Of a stretch of 64,000 bases of DNA, positions 43,917 through 52,908 are shown piece after piece. Each line of letters starts with the position of its first letter. Position 1 is the first letter of the stretch. A program made the position numbers and the translations under genes. The notes below the pieces were generated by a model. It saw only the letters and a program-made list of their open reading frames with translations, made no database searches and had not been told where the DNA came from. The stretch spans positions 310,001 through 374,000 of the forward strand of contig NC_015638.1 of NCBI RefSeq assembly GCF_000211855.2, written 5' to 3'. The stretch comes from Lacinutrix sp. 5H-3-7-4 (GTDB taxonomy: Bacteria > Bacteroidota > Bacteroidia > Flavobacteriales > Flavobacteriaceae).

Positions 43917-45122
43917 TTAATGTTCGTGTTCTGCTTCTCCTTTTTTCATTTCTGCGTTAAGGTAATAAGCATTATTATAAGCAAATTGTGTGTTACTTTC
44001 TATATCTTCAATAAATTGAACCGATACCCAATCACCATCTTTAGTACCTAATACAACTTCTATGGGTTTAAAACTCCAGTCGTTATTTTCTTTTTCTACT
44101 GAAAACACATAATATCTTTCACCTTCTTTTATAACTGCACTTTCTGGTAATGCCTTTGTTTGGGTATTATCTACTTGAATTTTACCTTGAATATACATAC
44201 CAGGAATTAAGTTACCTTTTTTGTTTTCTATTTCTGCGTGAACGTGGACTGCTTTTGGGTTGTCCTCAAAGGTTTTGCTTACGGAATAGATTTCTGCGAT
44301 AAGCTCTGCATCTGGTATGGATTGTACCGTAAAGTTAACTTTCTGACCTTTCTGTACTTTATAAACATCTTTTTCAAAAACCATTAAATCGGCGTGAACG
44401 TGATGCGTATTTACAATTTCAAATAATTCGGTTTGTGGCTCTACATATTGACCTGTTTTTACTTCAACTTTTTGCACAAAGCCTTCTATTGGACTTCGCA
44501 ATGCTATGCGCTGTGCAATTGTTCCATTGCGAACTGATGTAGTGTTAACGTTGAGTATTCTTAATTGCGCTTCTAAACCATTAACCATTGCTTTTGATGC
44601 TTGATATTCTGCTTCTGCTTTCTGGAAATTAGCACCAGAACCAACACCAGCATCGTATAATTTTTGTTGACGTTCATAATTTTTCTTTGCAAGCTCGCTA
44701 TTGCTATAAGCGTTTAAATAATCCGTTTGCGCTTGTATGATATTTGGGTGCGATAGATAAGCCACAACTTGACCTTTATTAACCTTATCACCTTCAACCA
44801 CTTCAATTGAAACGACATTTGCACCAACAACAGTAGTAATAGCTGCTTCGTTTTGTGGTGGTACTTCTAACGTTCCGTTTGCTTCTACATAGCCGCTCAT
44901 ATTACGTAATGCTAACGTATCTATTTTCATTTTCAATGCATCGAATTGCTGTTGTGAAAGCATTACTTCGTCTTCATCGTGATGCTCTTCGTTAACTTCT
45001 GTTTTTTCTTCCTCATCGTGGGAATGACTACCATTCTCGTTATGATTTTCTTTATTTCCGCAAGCTGAAACAAATATGGCTAACACGATTACGGTAAGGA
45101 TTTTATATATTTTGTTTTTCAT
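43917..45122 (-). CDS. czcB: CzcB-like periplasmic adaptor
   Basis: Lipobox VSAC (Cys21), then a His/Glu-rich stretch (EEHHDEDE) and a canonical adaptor: GDKVNKGQVVAYLSHPNIIQAQTDYLNAYSNSELAKKNYERQQKLYDAGVGSGANFQKAEAEY (lipoyl and alpha-hairpin), LRSPIEGFVQKVEVKTGQYVEPQTELFEI, and VHVHAEIENKKGNLIPGMYIQGKIQ. The 401-residue size is standard. It connects the pump CzcA to its fused channel. It is 4 bp from the pump gene. Confidence 0.92.
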   Translation of the reverse strand: MKNKIYKILTVIVLAIFVSACGNKENHNENGSHSHDEEEKTEVNEEHHDEDEVMLSQQQFDALKMKIDTLALRNMSGYVEANGTLEVPPQNEAAITTVVGANVVSIEVVEGDKVNKGQVVAYLSHPNIIQAQTDYLNAYSNSELAKKNYERQQKLYDAGVGSGANFQKAEAEYQASKAMVNGLEAQLRILNVNTTSVRNGTIAQRIALRSPIEGFVQKVEVKTGQYVEPQTELFEIVNTHHVHADLMVFEKDVYKVQKGQKVNFTVQSIPDAELIAEIYSVSKTFEDNPKAVHVHAEIENKKGNLIPGMYIQGKIQVDNTQTKALPESAVIKEGERYYVFSVEKENNDWSFKPIEVVLGTKDGDWVSVQFIEDIESNTQFAYNNAYYLNAEMKKGEAEHEH

Positions 45123-45126
45123 TATC

Positions 45127-48100
45127 TTATTTATTAAAATATTGTAATTGAAATGTGCTTTCTAAATAGTTTACTAATGCAGTCTGTGCTTCCAGTTCCG
45201 ATTGAATTGCTTCTTTTATCAACTGCGTAAATGCAGTATAATCAATTTCGCCTTCTCTATATGCCAGTAATGCACCTGTTTTTTGCTCTTTTGTTAATGG
45301 TAAAACTTGGTCTTTGTAAAACTCCCAAGATGTTTTCCATTTCATATAATTTTCTTTAGCCTGAACAAACCTTGATTGTACTTCCTGTTTTTTGAACGCT
45401 ACATTGGTTTCTGCTATTTCTTTATCAATTCTAGCACTTCTAACTTGTGCTTTGTTAGTACCTGATAAAAACGGAATTGAAATTCCTGCTTGATAGGTGT
45501 AAAATCCTGAATTGCCATTTACTTTCTGTATACCACCTTGAAGATTGAACTTTGGCAAATTATCTGCTTTTGCAGCTTTATATTTAGCTTCCGCTTCATC
45601 TACAATGTTCTGCGACATACTGTACAATGGATGACTTTCAATACTGAACGTTTCCATATCACTATCTATCGCTACCTCAAATTCATCTGAAACTGTAAAA
45701 ATTTCTTCTGATACCAACCACAAATTGAATTGCTGTAAGGCAATAAGATAATTACTATAGGCTTGCGCTTTTTTATTCTGAATTTGAAACGCTTGATTTT
45801 TTGCTGCCGAATATTCTAATTTAGAAATAGCTTCGACTTCATAATTTAAAGCTACTGCTTGCTCGAATTTGGAATAAATGGAATCCAATTCCTTATACAA
45901 ATCATAGTTTTGTTTCATTTGATAGCAATTAGACCAAGCTTTTTTAACTTCCAATTCTAATTCCAACTCGGAAAGTTGAAAGGCTTTTTGTGCCAATTGA
46001 ATGCGTTGTTCTTGTAGCTTCTTTTTAGAACCAATGCCAAATACATCGATATTTGATTGACCAATACCAATGGTTGTATAGATGCCATTTCCATTATCAA
46101 TTTCTTCTCCACCTGTAAAAATTTGAGTCGTTCCGAAATCATAGGCAGTCGATTTTAATTGTTCTTGTTTTGTAATTTCCAACTGCTTTTGCTTCAATAA
46201 TGGATAATTACTTTTTGCGAGTTTAACAGCTTCCTGTAATGAAATTTCGGGAATTGTATCATTCAACTCTTGTGCATTACTTTGTGGTGAAAAGCCAAAT
46301 AGTAATAATACAACTGCTGTTGCTGTTACTAACTTTTTATTTGGCTTAAACGTAAAATATTTGTTTTCTACCCAATGATATAAAATTGGTAAAACAAATA
46401 AGGTAAGCAAAGTTGAAGTTAATAATCCACCAATAACTACAGTTGCCAAAGGACGTTGTACTTCTGCACCAGCTGATGATGAAATAGCCATTGGTAGAAA
46501 GCCTAATACATCTGTAAAAGCAGTTAGCATAATAGGTCTGATTCTTCGTTTAGTACCTTCAACTATTCTATCTTTTAGATTGGTTACACCTTCTTCTTTT
46601 AATTCGTTGAGTCCGCTTATCATTACCAAACCATTTAAAACTGCAACACCAAACAGCACAATAAAACCAACACCTGCCGAAATACTAAATGGCATATCAC
46701 GTACCCACAACGCCACAACACCACCAATAGTTGCCATTGGAATTGCTATGTAAATCATTAAGGTCTGTGGTAAAGATTTTAATGCAAAATATATTAGTAT
46801 AAATATGAGTAACAATGCAATAGGCACAACGGTTTGTAATCGGATGCTAGCACGTTCTAAATTTTCAAATGCACCACCATAACGAATAAAATAACCTGAT
46901 GGTAATTCTAATTGTGCATCTAATTTTGATTTAATTTCAGTTACTAACGATTTTACATCACGTCCTCTAACATTAACACCTACATAGGTTCTTCTGTTGG
47001 TATTGTCTCTACTTATTTGCATTGGTCCTGCTTTATAGCTTACATCTGCAATTTCACGTAAAGGAATTTGAGCACCCGAAGGTAAATTGATGTATAAATT
47101 TTGAACATCAGAAATATCCCTTCGGTTTTGAGAACTTAAACGCACCACTAAATCGAAACGTTTTTCTCCTTCAAAAATGACACCTGCTGTACCACCTGCA
47201 AATGCAGATTGTATGGTCTGATTGAGCGTATTTATTTGAAGTCCGTATTGTGCCAATTTATTCCTGTTGTAATTAATGGTCATTTGTGGTAAACCTGTTG
47301 TGGCTTCCGCTTTCATATCACCAATACCTTCAGTACCTGCGATAATTTTAGATATTTCTTCGGCTTTTTGAGATAGAATATCAATGTCTTCACCATAAAG
47401 TTTTATAGCAATATCTTCACGAACACCTTCTAATAACTCGTTAAAACGCATTTCAATAGGTTGTGTAAACTCATAATTAACACCAGGAACCATTTCAACT
47501 GCTTCTTTCATTGCTTCAATCAATTCATCTTTTGATTCTATAGTAGTCCATTCACTTTTAGGTTTCAGAATTACAAAAACATCGGCAATATCCATAGGCA
47601 TCGGGTCGGTTGGAATTTCGGCAACACCAATACGACTCACAATTTTATCGACTTCTGGAAATTTTGCTTTTACTATTTGTTCTATTTTGGTAGTAGTTTC
47701 AATAGTTTCTGTAAGTGAACTACCTGGTTTTAAAATAGCGTGAAATGCAATATCACCTTCATCGAGTTGCGGAATGAACTCGCCACCCATTCTTGAAAAC
47801 ATAAAAACGGTTATTCCGAACAACACAACTGCAATACCAATTACCCATTTCCCTTTTCGCAAGGCTCTAACCAATAAGGGTTGGTATTTATCTTCAACCC
47901 AATGCACAAATCTATCTCCATAAGATTTTTTATCGTTTTTAGGTGCTCTTAATATTAAAGCTGACATCATTGGCACATAGGTTAAACAAAGTACCATTGC
48001 ACCAATCATAGCAAAAATAAAGGTCAAAGCCATTGGTTTAAACATCTTTCCTTCAATACCTTGTAAGGCTAAAATGGGTAGAAAAACGATAAGGATAATC

Positions 48101-49461
48101 AACTGACCGAAGAAGGCTGCATTCATCATCTTTTTTGAAGCATTAGAAGCAACTTTATCTCTTTCTTTAGATGTAAGTTGTTTCTTTTTCAAAACTTGTG
48201 ATGCTATAAGAAAAACAGTGCTTTCAACAATAATTACAGCACCATCTACAATGATTCCGAAATCAATTGCTCCTAAACTCATTAGGTTTACCCAAACATC
48301 AAAAACATTCATTAAAATAAAAGCAAATAATAAGGATAATGGAATAGTAGAGGCAACTATTAAACCTCCTCGCCAATTACCTAATAAAAAGACCAACACA
48401 AAAATGACGATTAATGCACCTTCAATAAGATTAGTTGTTACTGTAGAAGTTGTTTCGCCAATTAATTTACTTCGGTCTAATAATGGTTCAATAATTACGC
48501 CTTCTGGTAACGACTTTTCAATTTGAGTCATTCGCTCTTTTACATTGGCAATAACATCATTGGAATTAGCTCCTTTTAGCATCATTACTAATCCACCTAC
48601 AACTTCACCTTCACCATCTTGGGTTAATGCACCGTAACGAATTGCAGAGCCAAATTGTACCGTAGCAATATCGCCAATAGTGACAGGTATATTATTAATA
48701 TTCTTGACAGTGATTTTTTTAATGTCCTCTAAACTTCTCACCAAGCCTTCACCACGAATAAAATTGGCTTGATGGTTCTTTTCAATATATGCACCTCCTG
48801 TATTTTGATTATTGGCTTCAAGTGCATTAAACACATCTGTAATGGTAAGGCCAATAGCATTTAAATCGTTTGGGTCAACCGCTACTTCGTATTGTTTTAT
48901 TTTTCCACCAATAGCGTTTACTTCTACCACACCAGGAACCATTGCCATTTGACGCTGTACAATCCAGTCTTGCATTGAGCGTAAATCTGCAATGTTGTAT
49001 TTGTCTTTAAACTCTGGTGCAACTTTTAGTGTGTATTGGTAAATCTCTCCTAAACCTGTTGAAATAGGACCCATTGTAGGTTCGCCAAATCCAGCAGGTA
49101 TTTGCTCTTTGACTTCGTTTAGTTTTTCGGCTACTAATTGGCGAGGTAGATATGTTCCCATATCATCATCAAATACAATAGTAACCACAGATAAGCCAAA
49201 ACGAGAAATTGACCTTATTTCCTGAACATCGGGAAGATTGCTCATTGCCACTTCAATTGGATAAGTAACAATTTGCTCAATATCTTCAGTACCTAAATTG
49301 GGGGATTGTGTTATAACCTGTACTTGGTTATTGGTAATATCTGGAACAGCATCTATTGGCACTTTGGTCATACTCCAAATACCTGTTCCGATTATGGTAA
49401 GCGTAAGCAAACCAATAATGAATTTGTTATTGATTGAAAAATCAATGATTTTATTAATCAT
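45127..49461 (-). CDS. czcA: CzcA RND pump fused to CzcC-like TolC channel
   Basis: Residues about 1-1030 are a heavy-metal RND pump with TM4 motif AIDFGIIVDGAVIIVESTVF (DFG form, Zn/Co/Cd). After a hydrophobic stretch (KLVTATAVVLLLFGFSPQSNAQ, which looks like an internal signal peptide) residues about 1065-1444 are a TolC-like protein (SLQEAVKLAKSNYPLLKQKQLEITKQEQLKSTAYDF...AKENYMKWKTSWEFYKDQVLPLTKEQKTGALLAYREGEIDYTAFTQLI). The usual pump is about 1040 residues with CzcC as a separate gene. The internal signal suggests cleavage after export, giving two proteins. The TM count makes the linker topology unusual. Confidence 0.93.
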   Translation of the reverse strand: MINKIIDFSINNKFIIGLLTLTIIGTGIWSMTKVPIDAVPDITNNQVQVITQSPNLGTEDIEQIVTYPIEVAMSNLPDVQEIRSISRFGLSVVTIVFDDDMGTYLPRQLVAEKLNEVKEQIPAGFGEPTMGPISTGLGEIYQYTLKVAPEFKDKYNIADLRSMQDWIVQRQMAMVPGVVEVNAIGGKIKQYEVAVDPNDLNAIGLTITDVFNALEANNQNTGGAYIEKNHQANFIRGEGLVRSLEDIKKITVKNINNIPVTIGDIATVQFGSAIRYGALTQDGEGEVVGGLVMMLKGANSNDVIANVKERMTQIEKSLPEGVIIEPLLDRSKLIGETTSTVTTNLIEGALIVIFVLVFLLGNWRGGLIVASTIPLSLLFAFILMNVFDVWVNLMSLGAIDFGIIVDGAVIIVESTVFLIASQVLKKKQLTSKERDKVASNASKKMMNAAFFGQLIILIVFLPILALQGIEGKMFKPMALTFIFAMIGAMVLCLTYVPMMSALILRAPKNDKKSYGDRFVHWVEDKYQPLLVRALRKGKWVIGIAVVLFGITVFMFSRMGGEFIPQLDEGDIAFHAILKPGSSLTETIETTTKIEQIVKAKFPEVDKIVSRIGVAEIPTDPMPMDIADVFVILKPKSEWTTIESKDELIEAMKEAVEMVPGVNYEFTQPIEMRFNELLEGVREDIAIKLYGEDIDILSQKAEEISKIIAGTEGIGDMKAEATTGLPQMTINYNRNKLAQYGLQINTLNQTIQSAFAGGTAGVIFEGEKRFDLVVRLSSQNRRDISDVQNLYINLPSGAQIPLREIADVSYKAGPMQISRDNTNRRTYVGVNVRGRDVKSLVTEIKSKLDAQLELPSGYFIRYGGAFENLERASIRLQTVVPIALLLIFILIYFALKSLPQTLMIYIAIPMATIGGVVALWVRDMPFSISAGVGFIVLFGVAVLNGLVMISGLNELKEEGVTNLKDRIVEGTKRRIRPIMLTAFTDVLGFLPMAISSSAGAEVQRPLATVVIGGLLTSTLLTLFVLPILYHWVENKYFTFKPNKKLVTATAVVLLLFGFSPQSNAQELNDTIPEISLQEAVKLAKSNYPLLKQKQLEITKQEQLKSTAYDFGTTQIFTGGEEIDNGNGIYTTIGIGQSNIDVFGIGSKKKLQEQRIQLAQKAFQLSELELELEVKKAWSNCYQMKQNYDLYKELDSIYSKFEQAVALNYEVEAISKLEYSAAKNQAFQIQNKKAQAYSNYLIALQQFNLWLVSEEIFTVSDEFEVAIDSDMETFSIESHPLYSMSQNIVDEAEAKYKAAKADNLPKFNLQGGIQKVNGNSGFYTYQAGISIPFLSGTNKAQVRSARIDKEIAETNVAFKKQEVQSRFVQAKENYMKWKTSWEFYKDQVLPLTKEQKTGALLAYREGEIDYTAFTQLIKEAIQSELEAQTALVNYLESTFQLQYFNK

Positions 49462-49471
49462 AGAAAATGTA

Positions 49472-49557
49472 TTAATTCAGTTAAAAAAAATGCAAATGCT
49501 TTCCTGAAAGTGAAAACATTAAAAAGGGATATAGCTATCCTTTAAAAACTGAATTAA
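49472..49557. repeat. long inverted repeat in the leader of czcA
   Basis: TTAATTCAGTT (49472-49482) and AACTGAATTAA (49547-49557) are exact inverted copies 64 bp apart, spanning from 10 bp before the czcA ATG to the DUF6660 stop. A second hairpin AAAGGGATA/TATCC-TTT lies inside. It could form in mRNA and modulate czcA translation. Confidence 0.5.
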
Positions 49558-49865
49558 GCTTGTGGCGGTTGCCAAATATTAGATTGGAAATCAAATCTAT
49601 AATTTGACTGATAAGTAGACACTAATTTTGTGGTAATTTTATTGAAAGTTAATAACTGAAATATTGCCAAAGGCTCATAGCTAATTGACATACCACAACA
49701 ATTACAAATACAAGTAACAGGACAAGAATCGTCACTATCCTCTTCATGATTATGTTCAGCAGTTATTTCCTCTTGCTGTTGGTCTTCTACATTTTGACCA
49801 TCAGAACAAGGCATTGCAGATAATGCTAACATTGTTATAGCTAATATGAATGCTAAAAATTTCAT
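49554..49865 (-). CDS. DUF6660 exported protein
   Basis: Start chosen at ATG 49865 (MKFLAFILAITMLALSAMPCSDG). The earlier ATG at 49895 lies inside the operator and promoter. A signal-like N-terminus is followed by an Asp/Glu/His linker (AEHNHEEDSDD), CPVTCICNCCGMSI and the family-specific end IWQPPQA. With five or six cysteines and several histidines it is likely a periplasmic metal-binding accessory of the Czc pump. It is the first gene of the Czc operon. Confidence 0.8.
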   Translation of the reverse strand: MKFLAFILAITMLALSAMPCSDGQNVEDQQQEEITAEHNHEEDSDDSCPVTCICNCCGMSISYEPLAIFQLLTFNKITTKLVSTYQSNYRFDFQSNIWQPPQA

Positions 49866-49870
49866 AGTAG

Positions 49871-49878
49871 CAAATATA
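49871..49878 (-). promoter_or_regulatory. -7 promoter box of the Czc operon
   Basis: TATATTTG on the minus strand. The start site would fall at about 49865, so the mRNA is probably leaderless. The operator lies 12 bp upstream. Confidence 0.6.
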
Positions 49879-49890
49879 CAAATTATTAAA

Positions 49891-49907
49891 TGCAATGGTT
49901 GTGCAAT
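49891..49907 (-). promoter_or_regulatory. operator candidate ATTGCA-N5-ATTGCA upstream of the Czc operon
   Basis: The 17 bp are identical to 42847-42863. It overlaps the region where a repressor would block the -7 box at 49871-49878. Probably the binding site of the Fur-family protein at 42866 (inference). Confidence 0.65.
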
Positions 49908-49915
49908 TATTTTAT

Positions 49916-50044
49916 TTAAGCCACAACCTTTACTTTCTCTTTTAGAGTTTCAAGATGCTTTAGCATATTGCTTTTACAACATACCTCACGAGCTAATTTA
50001 GGCGCGTGACCTATCACTTTGGTTAATTCCTTTATTATACTCAT
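49916..50044 (-). CDS. possible 42-residue protein
   Basis: A frame with ATG at 50044 and TAA at 49916 encodes a 42-residue helical-looking peptide with VCCKSN in the centre and a basic tail (MSIIKELTKVIGHAPKLARE at the start). It lies directly upstream of the Czc operator. No family is recognised; a Cys pair in a metal cluster makes it worth noting, but coding is uncertain. Confidence 0.35.
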   Translation of the reverse strand: MSIIKELTKVIGHAPKLAREVCCKSNMLKHLETLKEKVKVVA

Positions 50045-50467
<423 letters not shown>

Positions 50468-51664
50468 TCAACTTAACTCTTTAAACATTTGTTTAGTAAA
50501 AGTATAATGACGACCTCTATGAGTGGTTTCTTCAACAATAGGAGTGTTTGAAACTGATGTTGACATATAATATTTAGTATATGTACTATTCTTAGATTCT
50601 AATTTATATTCATTTTTTATTAACTCAGATAATTTAAAAGAATTGGTTCTTATATTATTTTTACTAAGCTTATCTACCAAGTCTCCCAATGAATACTTTA
50701 ATTCTTCTTTTTCAAACAAGGCAAACTCATCTGACAAAATTTGCTCTAATTCTTTATCTATAAAGGTTTTATTACCGTTAATTAATATATCTAATGCTTC
50801 TGTATGAATTTGCTCTTTAGTAAACCACATTCTTGTTTTTCTAGGACATGAAATCTTTCTTTTGTTTATAAAATGGATAAAGTGCGGTAACTCTTTTTTT
50901 AACGATTCTAAAAGGTCTGGGCGGTCATTTGTTAAATCGAATGGAATAATTTTTCTAACCCAGTATCTTACTTCTGAATTATCTATGTAAACAAAATTCT
51001 TTTCGTTGTTGGAACATAAAATAAACTTACCAAAAAAATTTCCCTCAACTTTATCTTTACCTTTAGCTTCGCTTTTATAAGTTTTTGCAGTAGATAGATT
51101 TTTCAACCTTTCACTATCTTCTCTTTTATCTAATAAAACTTCATCAACAGCAATAATTAACTTTGAAGCCCAATCTGAATTAAATCTACTTCTAAAATCC
51201 TCATTATTATTAATTGTCATATTATTTTGGAATATAGATTTTACCCAATTTAAAAAAGTGGTTTTACCTGTATTTCGCTCATTACTCACTAAACACAAAA
51301 TTGGTAAAACTTGTGTTGGATTTTGCCATAAAACACTTAAGTAATCTAAGCCTAAAATATATTGCTCACCAAAAAAATGCTTGAGAAATTTTTCTGTTTC
51401 TGGAAAACTACCTTTTTCAATTTTATGGTCTAGTTTTTCATATTTATTATAAAATCCATTAATTACACGTTTATAATTAGTATGTGATGGGATTAAACAA
51501 AAACCATCATATTTTTTTATATCTTCAATGTACTCCTTACCATGGTCGGTTATAATTTCACTTTTTGACCAAGGATTCAACATTTTTATAGTGTCTTTGC
51601 TGTTTAATGGCATATTAACTTCTTTAAAGTAAGCTGTACCTATTCTTAAATATTTTTCACTCAT
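50468..51664 (-). CDS. SF3-type helicase / primase-helicase-like protein
   Basis: In this 398-residue protein the ATPase motifs are clear: Walker A SNERNTGKTT (127-136), Walker B LIIAVDEV (169-176), motif C FILCSNNE (214-221), Arg-finger region RYWVRK (233-238). This is the layout of SF3 helicases of viruses and mobile elements (DUF5906 group). The C-terminal 120 residues hold helices and a short winged segment (FKLSELIKNEYKLESKNSTYTKYY). It probably opens the origin of the element. It is 2 bp after the preceding gene. Confidence 0.85.
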   Translation of the reverse strand: MSEKYLRIGTAYFKEVNMPLNSKDTIKMLNPWSKSEIITDHGKEYIEDIKKYDGFCLIPSHTNYKRVINGFYNKYEKLDHKIEKGSFPETEKFLKHFFGEQYILGLDYLSVLWQNPTQVLPILCLVSNERNTGKTTFLNWVKSIFQNNMTINNNEDFRSRFNSDWASKLIIAVDEVLLDKREDSERLKNLSTAKTYKSEAKGKDKVEGNFFGKFILCSNNEKNFVYIDNSEVRYWVRKIIPFDLTNDRPDLLESLKKELPHFIHFINKRKISCPRKTRMWFTKEQIHTEALDILINGNKTFIDKELEQILSDEFALFEKEELKYSLGDLVDKLSKNNIRTNSFKLSELIKNEYKLESKNSTYTKYYMSTSVSNTPIVEETTHRGRHYTFTKQMFKELS

Positions 51665-51666
51665 AA

Positions 51667-51984
51667 CTAAACGTTTACTGTTAAATTAGCCAATTTGGAA
51701 TAATCTATTTTTTCAAATTTTGTTGTGAAATAAATTTTCACATCAACTCCTTGAATTGAACTATCTACCTTACACATTTTAATTATTTCTTTCTCAATTT
51801 GACAAAGTGGTAATCTTGGGTTATAGTTCATTACTTCTATTGCCAATTTTATTTTTGCTATTAAGTAACTTAATTTTTTAAATGAAAGCGCATTATTTTC
51901 ATTTGCATATTGACTTAATAAGTCTTTGTGTATATCCTCTATTATATTTAAGCCATCTGGCTTATATGTTTTATTATTTTCCAT
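51667..51984 (-). CDS. unknown 105-residue protein of the replication module
   Basis: No family recognised. The mostly helical first two thirds (NIIEDIHKDLLSQYANENNALSFKKLSYLIAKIKLAIEVM) are followed by a strand-like end (VDVKIYFTTKFEKIDYSKLANLTV). No signal peptide. Lies between the zinc-ribbon protein (6 bp) and the helicase (2 bp) in one tight operon, so a replication or regulatory partner is plausible. Confidence 0.6.
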   Translation of the reverse strand: MENNKTYKPDGLNIIEDIHKDLLSQYANENNALSFKKLSYLIAKIKLAIEVMNYNPRLPLCQIEKEIIKMCKVDSSIQGVDVKIYFTTKFEKIDYSKLANLTVNV

Positions 51985-51990
51985 TTCTTA

Positions 51991-52392
51991 TTATTTATAA
52001 ATTAATATTTGCTGAGCTGTATCGAAATAAGCTCTAGTACCATCATATCTTGGAGGTAGGTTTTTGATTAAAATTACACCTTGATGAGTCTTATTAATTA
52101 GTTTTTTTATATCCCCTTTTGTTGCAGGTTTATTTTCTTCTTTAGTAAATATATTAGTAACAATATTTGTAGCTAAAGTTCCTACAGCAGCGTTTCCTAC
52201 ACCAGACCAACTCATTTTATTGATTGTTGATGGCTTTTCTTGATTCTCTTTTGTAGGTAAATTTCTAGTTACCTTTTTTCTTTTTGTAAAGGCATTTACT
52301 CTACAACTATTGCTACAATATTTCTGTTTATACCTTCTTTTTGGAGTGTACTCGACACCACAATAGTTACAATTGTATGTATATCTATCCAT
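51991..52392 (-). CDS. zinc-ribbon protein of the element core
   Basis: In this 133-residue protein the N-terminal ribbon is YNCNYCGVEYTPKRRYKQKYCSNSCRVNAFTKRKK (CxxC...CxxxC). The middle (SWSGVGNAAVGTLATNIVTNIF) is hydrophobic and glycine-rich, and the end is DIKKLINKTHQGVILIKNLPPRYDGTRAYFDTAQQILIYK. No family is recognised beyond the ribbon. In the same operon as the SF3 helicase, probably binding nucleic acid. Confidence 0.6.
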   Translation of the reverse strand: MDRYTYNCNYCGVEYTPKRRYKQKYCSNSCRVNAFTKRKKVTRNLPTKENQEKPSTINKMSWSGVGNAAVGTLATNIVTNIFTKEENKPATKGDIKKLINKTHQGVILIKNLPPRYDGTRAYFDTAQQILIYK

Positions 52393-52464
52393 TTTGCGTT
52401 AAATTAACGTTAGACTAACGATTGTTTAAATCGCTCTAAATGAAAACTTTTATTAAGCTTTCAA

Positions 52465-52797
52465 TTATTTAAGTCTCTTTTTACGATTAGACAATAAGGT
52501 ATCGACATCAGATTCAAGCTCTGTTGTGCATTTTTGCTTTCCTTCTTTTATCCATTCTATTATCTCGGACTTGAAGAAGAATAAACGACCGTTTTTCTTA
52601 TGGTGAGGAATGGTGTTTTTTTGACAATAGTTATAAAGTGTTGGTTTTGTATAACCAGAAAACTTTACAATGTCATCAATAGTTTGCGGGTCATCCGTTT
52701 GGGATAACGTTTCTGCCTTTTCAATTAAGGCTTTTAATTCTTTGAGGTCTCTTTTTACCTCTGCAACATCTAGTTGCGTTTGTTCAAATGCTATCAT
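52465..52797 (-). CDS. helix-turn-helix (excisionase/MerR-like) protein
   Basis: The 110-residue protein has an N-terminal coiled coil (AEVKRDLKELKALIEKAETLS) and a winged-helix DNA-binding domain of HTH_17 type (TIDDIVKFSGYTKPTLYNYCQKNTIPHHKKNGRLFFFKSEIIEWIKEGK). It belongs to the same fold family as the left-end protein at 22596. Likely regulates the core genes or excision; 19-bp repeats lie upstream at 52869 and 52890. Confidence 0.75.
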   Translation of the reverse strand: MIAFEQTQLDVAEVKRDLKELKALIEKAETLSQTDDPQTIDDIVKFSGYTKPTLYNYCQKNTIPHHKKNGRLFFFKSEIIEWIKEGKQKCTTELESDVDTLLSNRKKRLK

Positions 52798-52868
52798 TTT
52801 AAATGTTTTAAATTAATATTTGTCAATGATAGCGGTTAATTACAGGTTATTTATAATTTCCGTAAGTG

Positions 52869-52908
52869 CAGTAGTAAAAAACGTAGTACCAGTAGTAAAA
52901 AAAGTAGT
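52869..52908. repeat. 21-bp-period direct repeats upstream of the HTH gene
   Basis: CAGTAGTAAAAAACGTAGT (52869-52887) and its near copy (52890-52908, one mismatch) are two helical turns apart, and further TAGTAGT copies follow. They overlap the 3' end of the preceding gene and lie about 70-110 bp before the HTH start, as a regulator-binding array would. Confidence 0.6.

Noticed and set aside
23279-49895. Metal cluster as a composite transposon
   Set aside because: No transposase and no insertion-sequence inverted repeats are seen at its borders; the att repeats and integrase explain the mobility.
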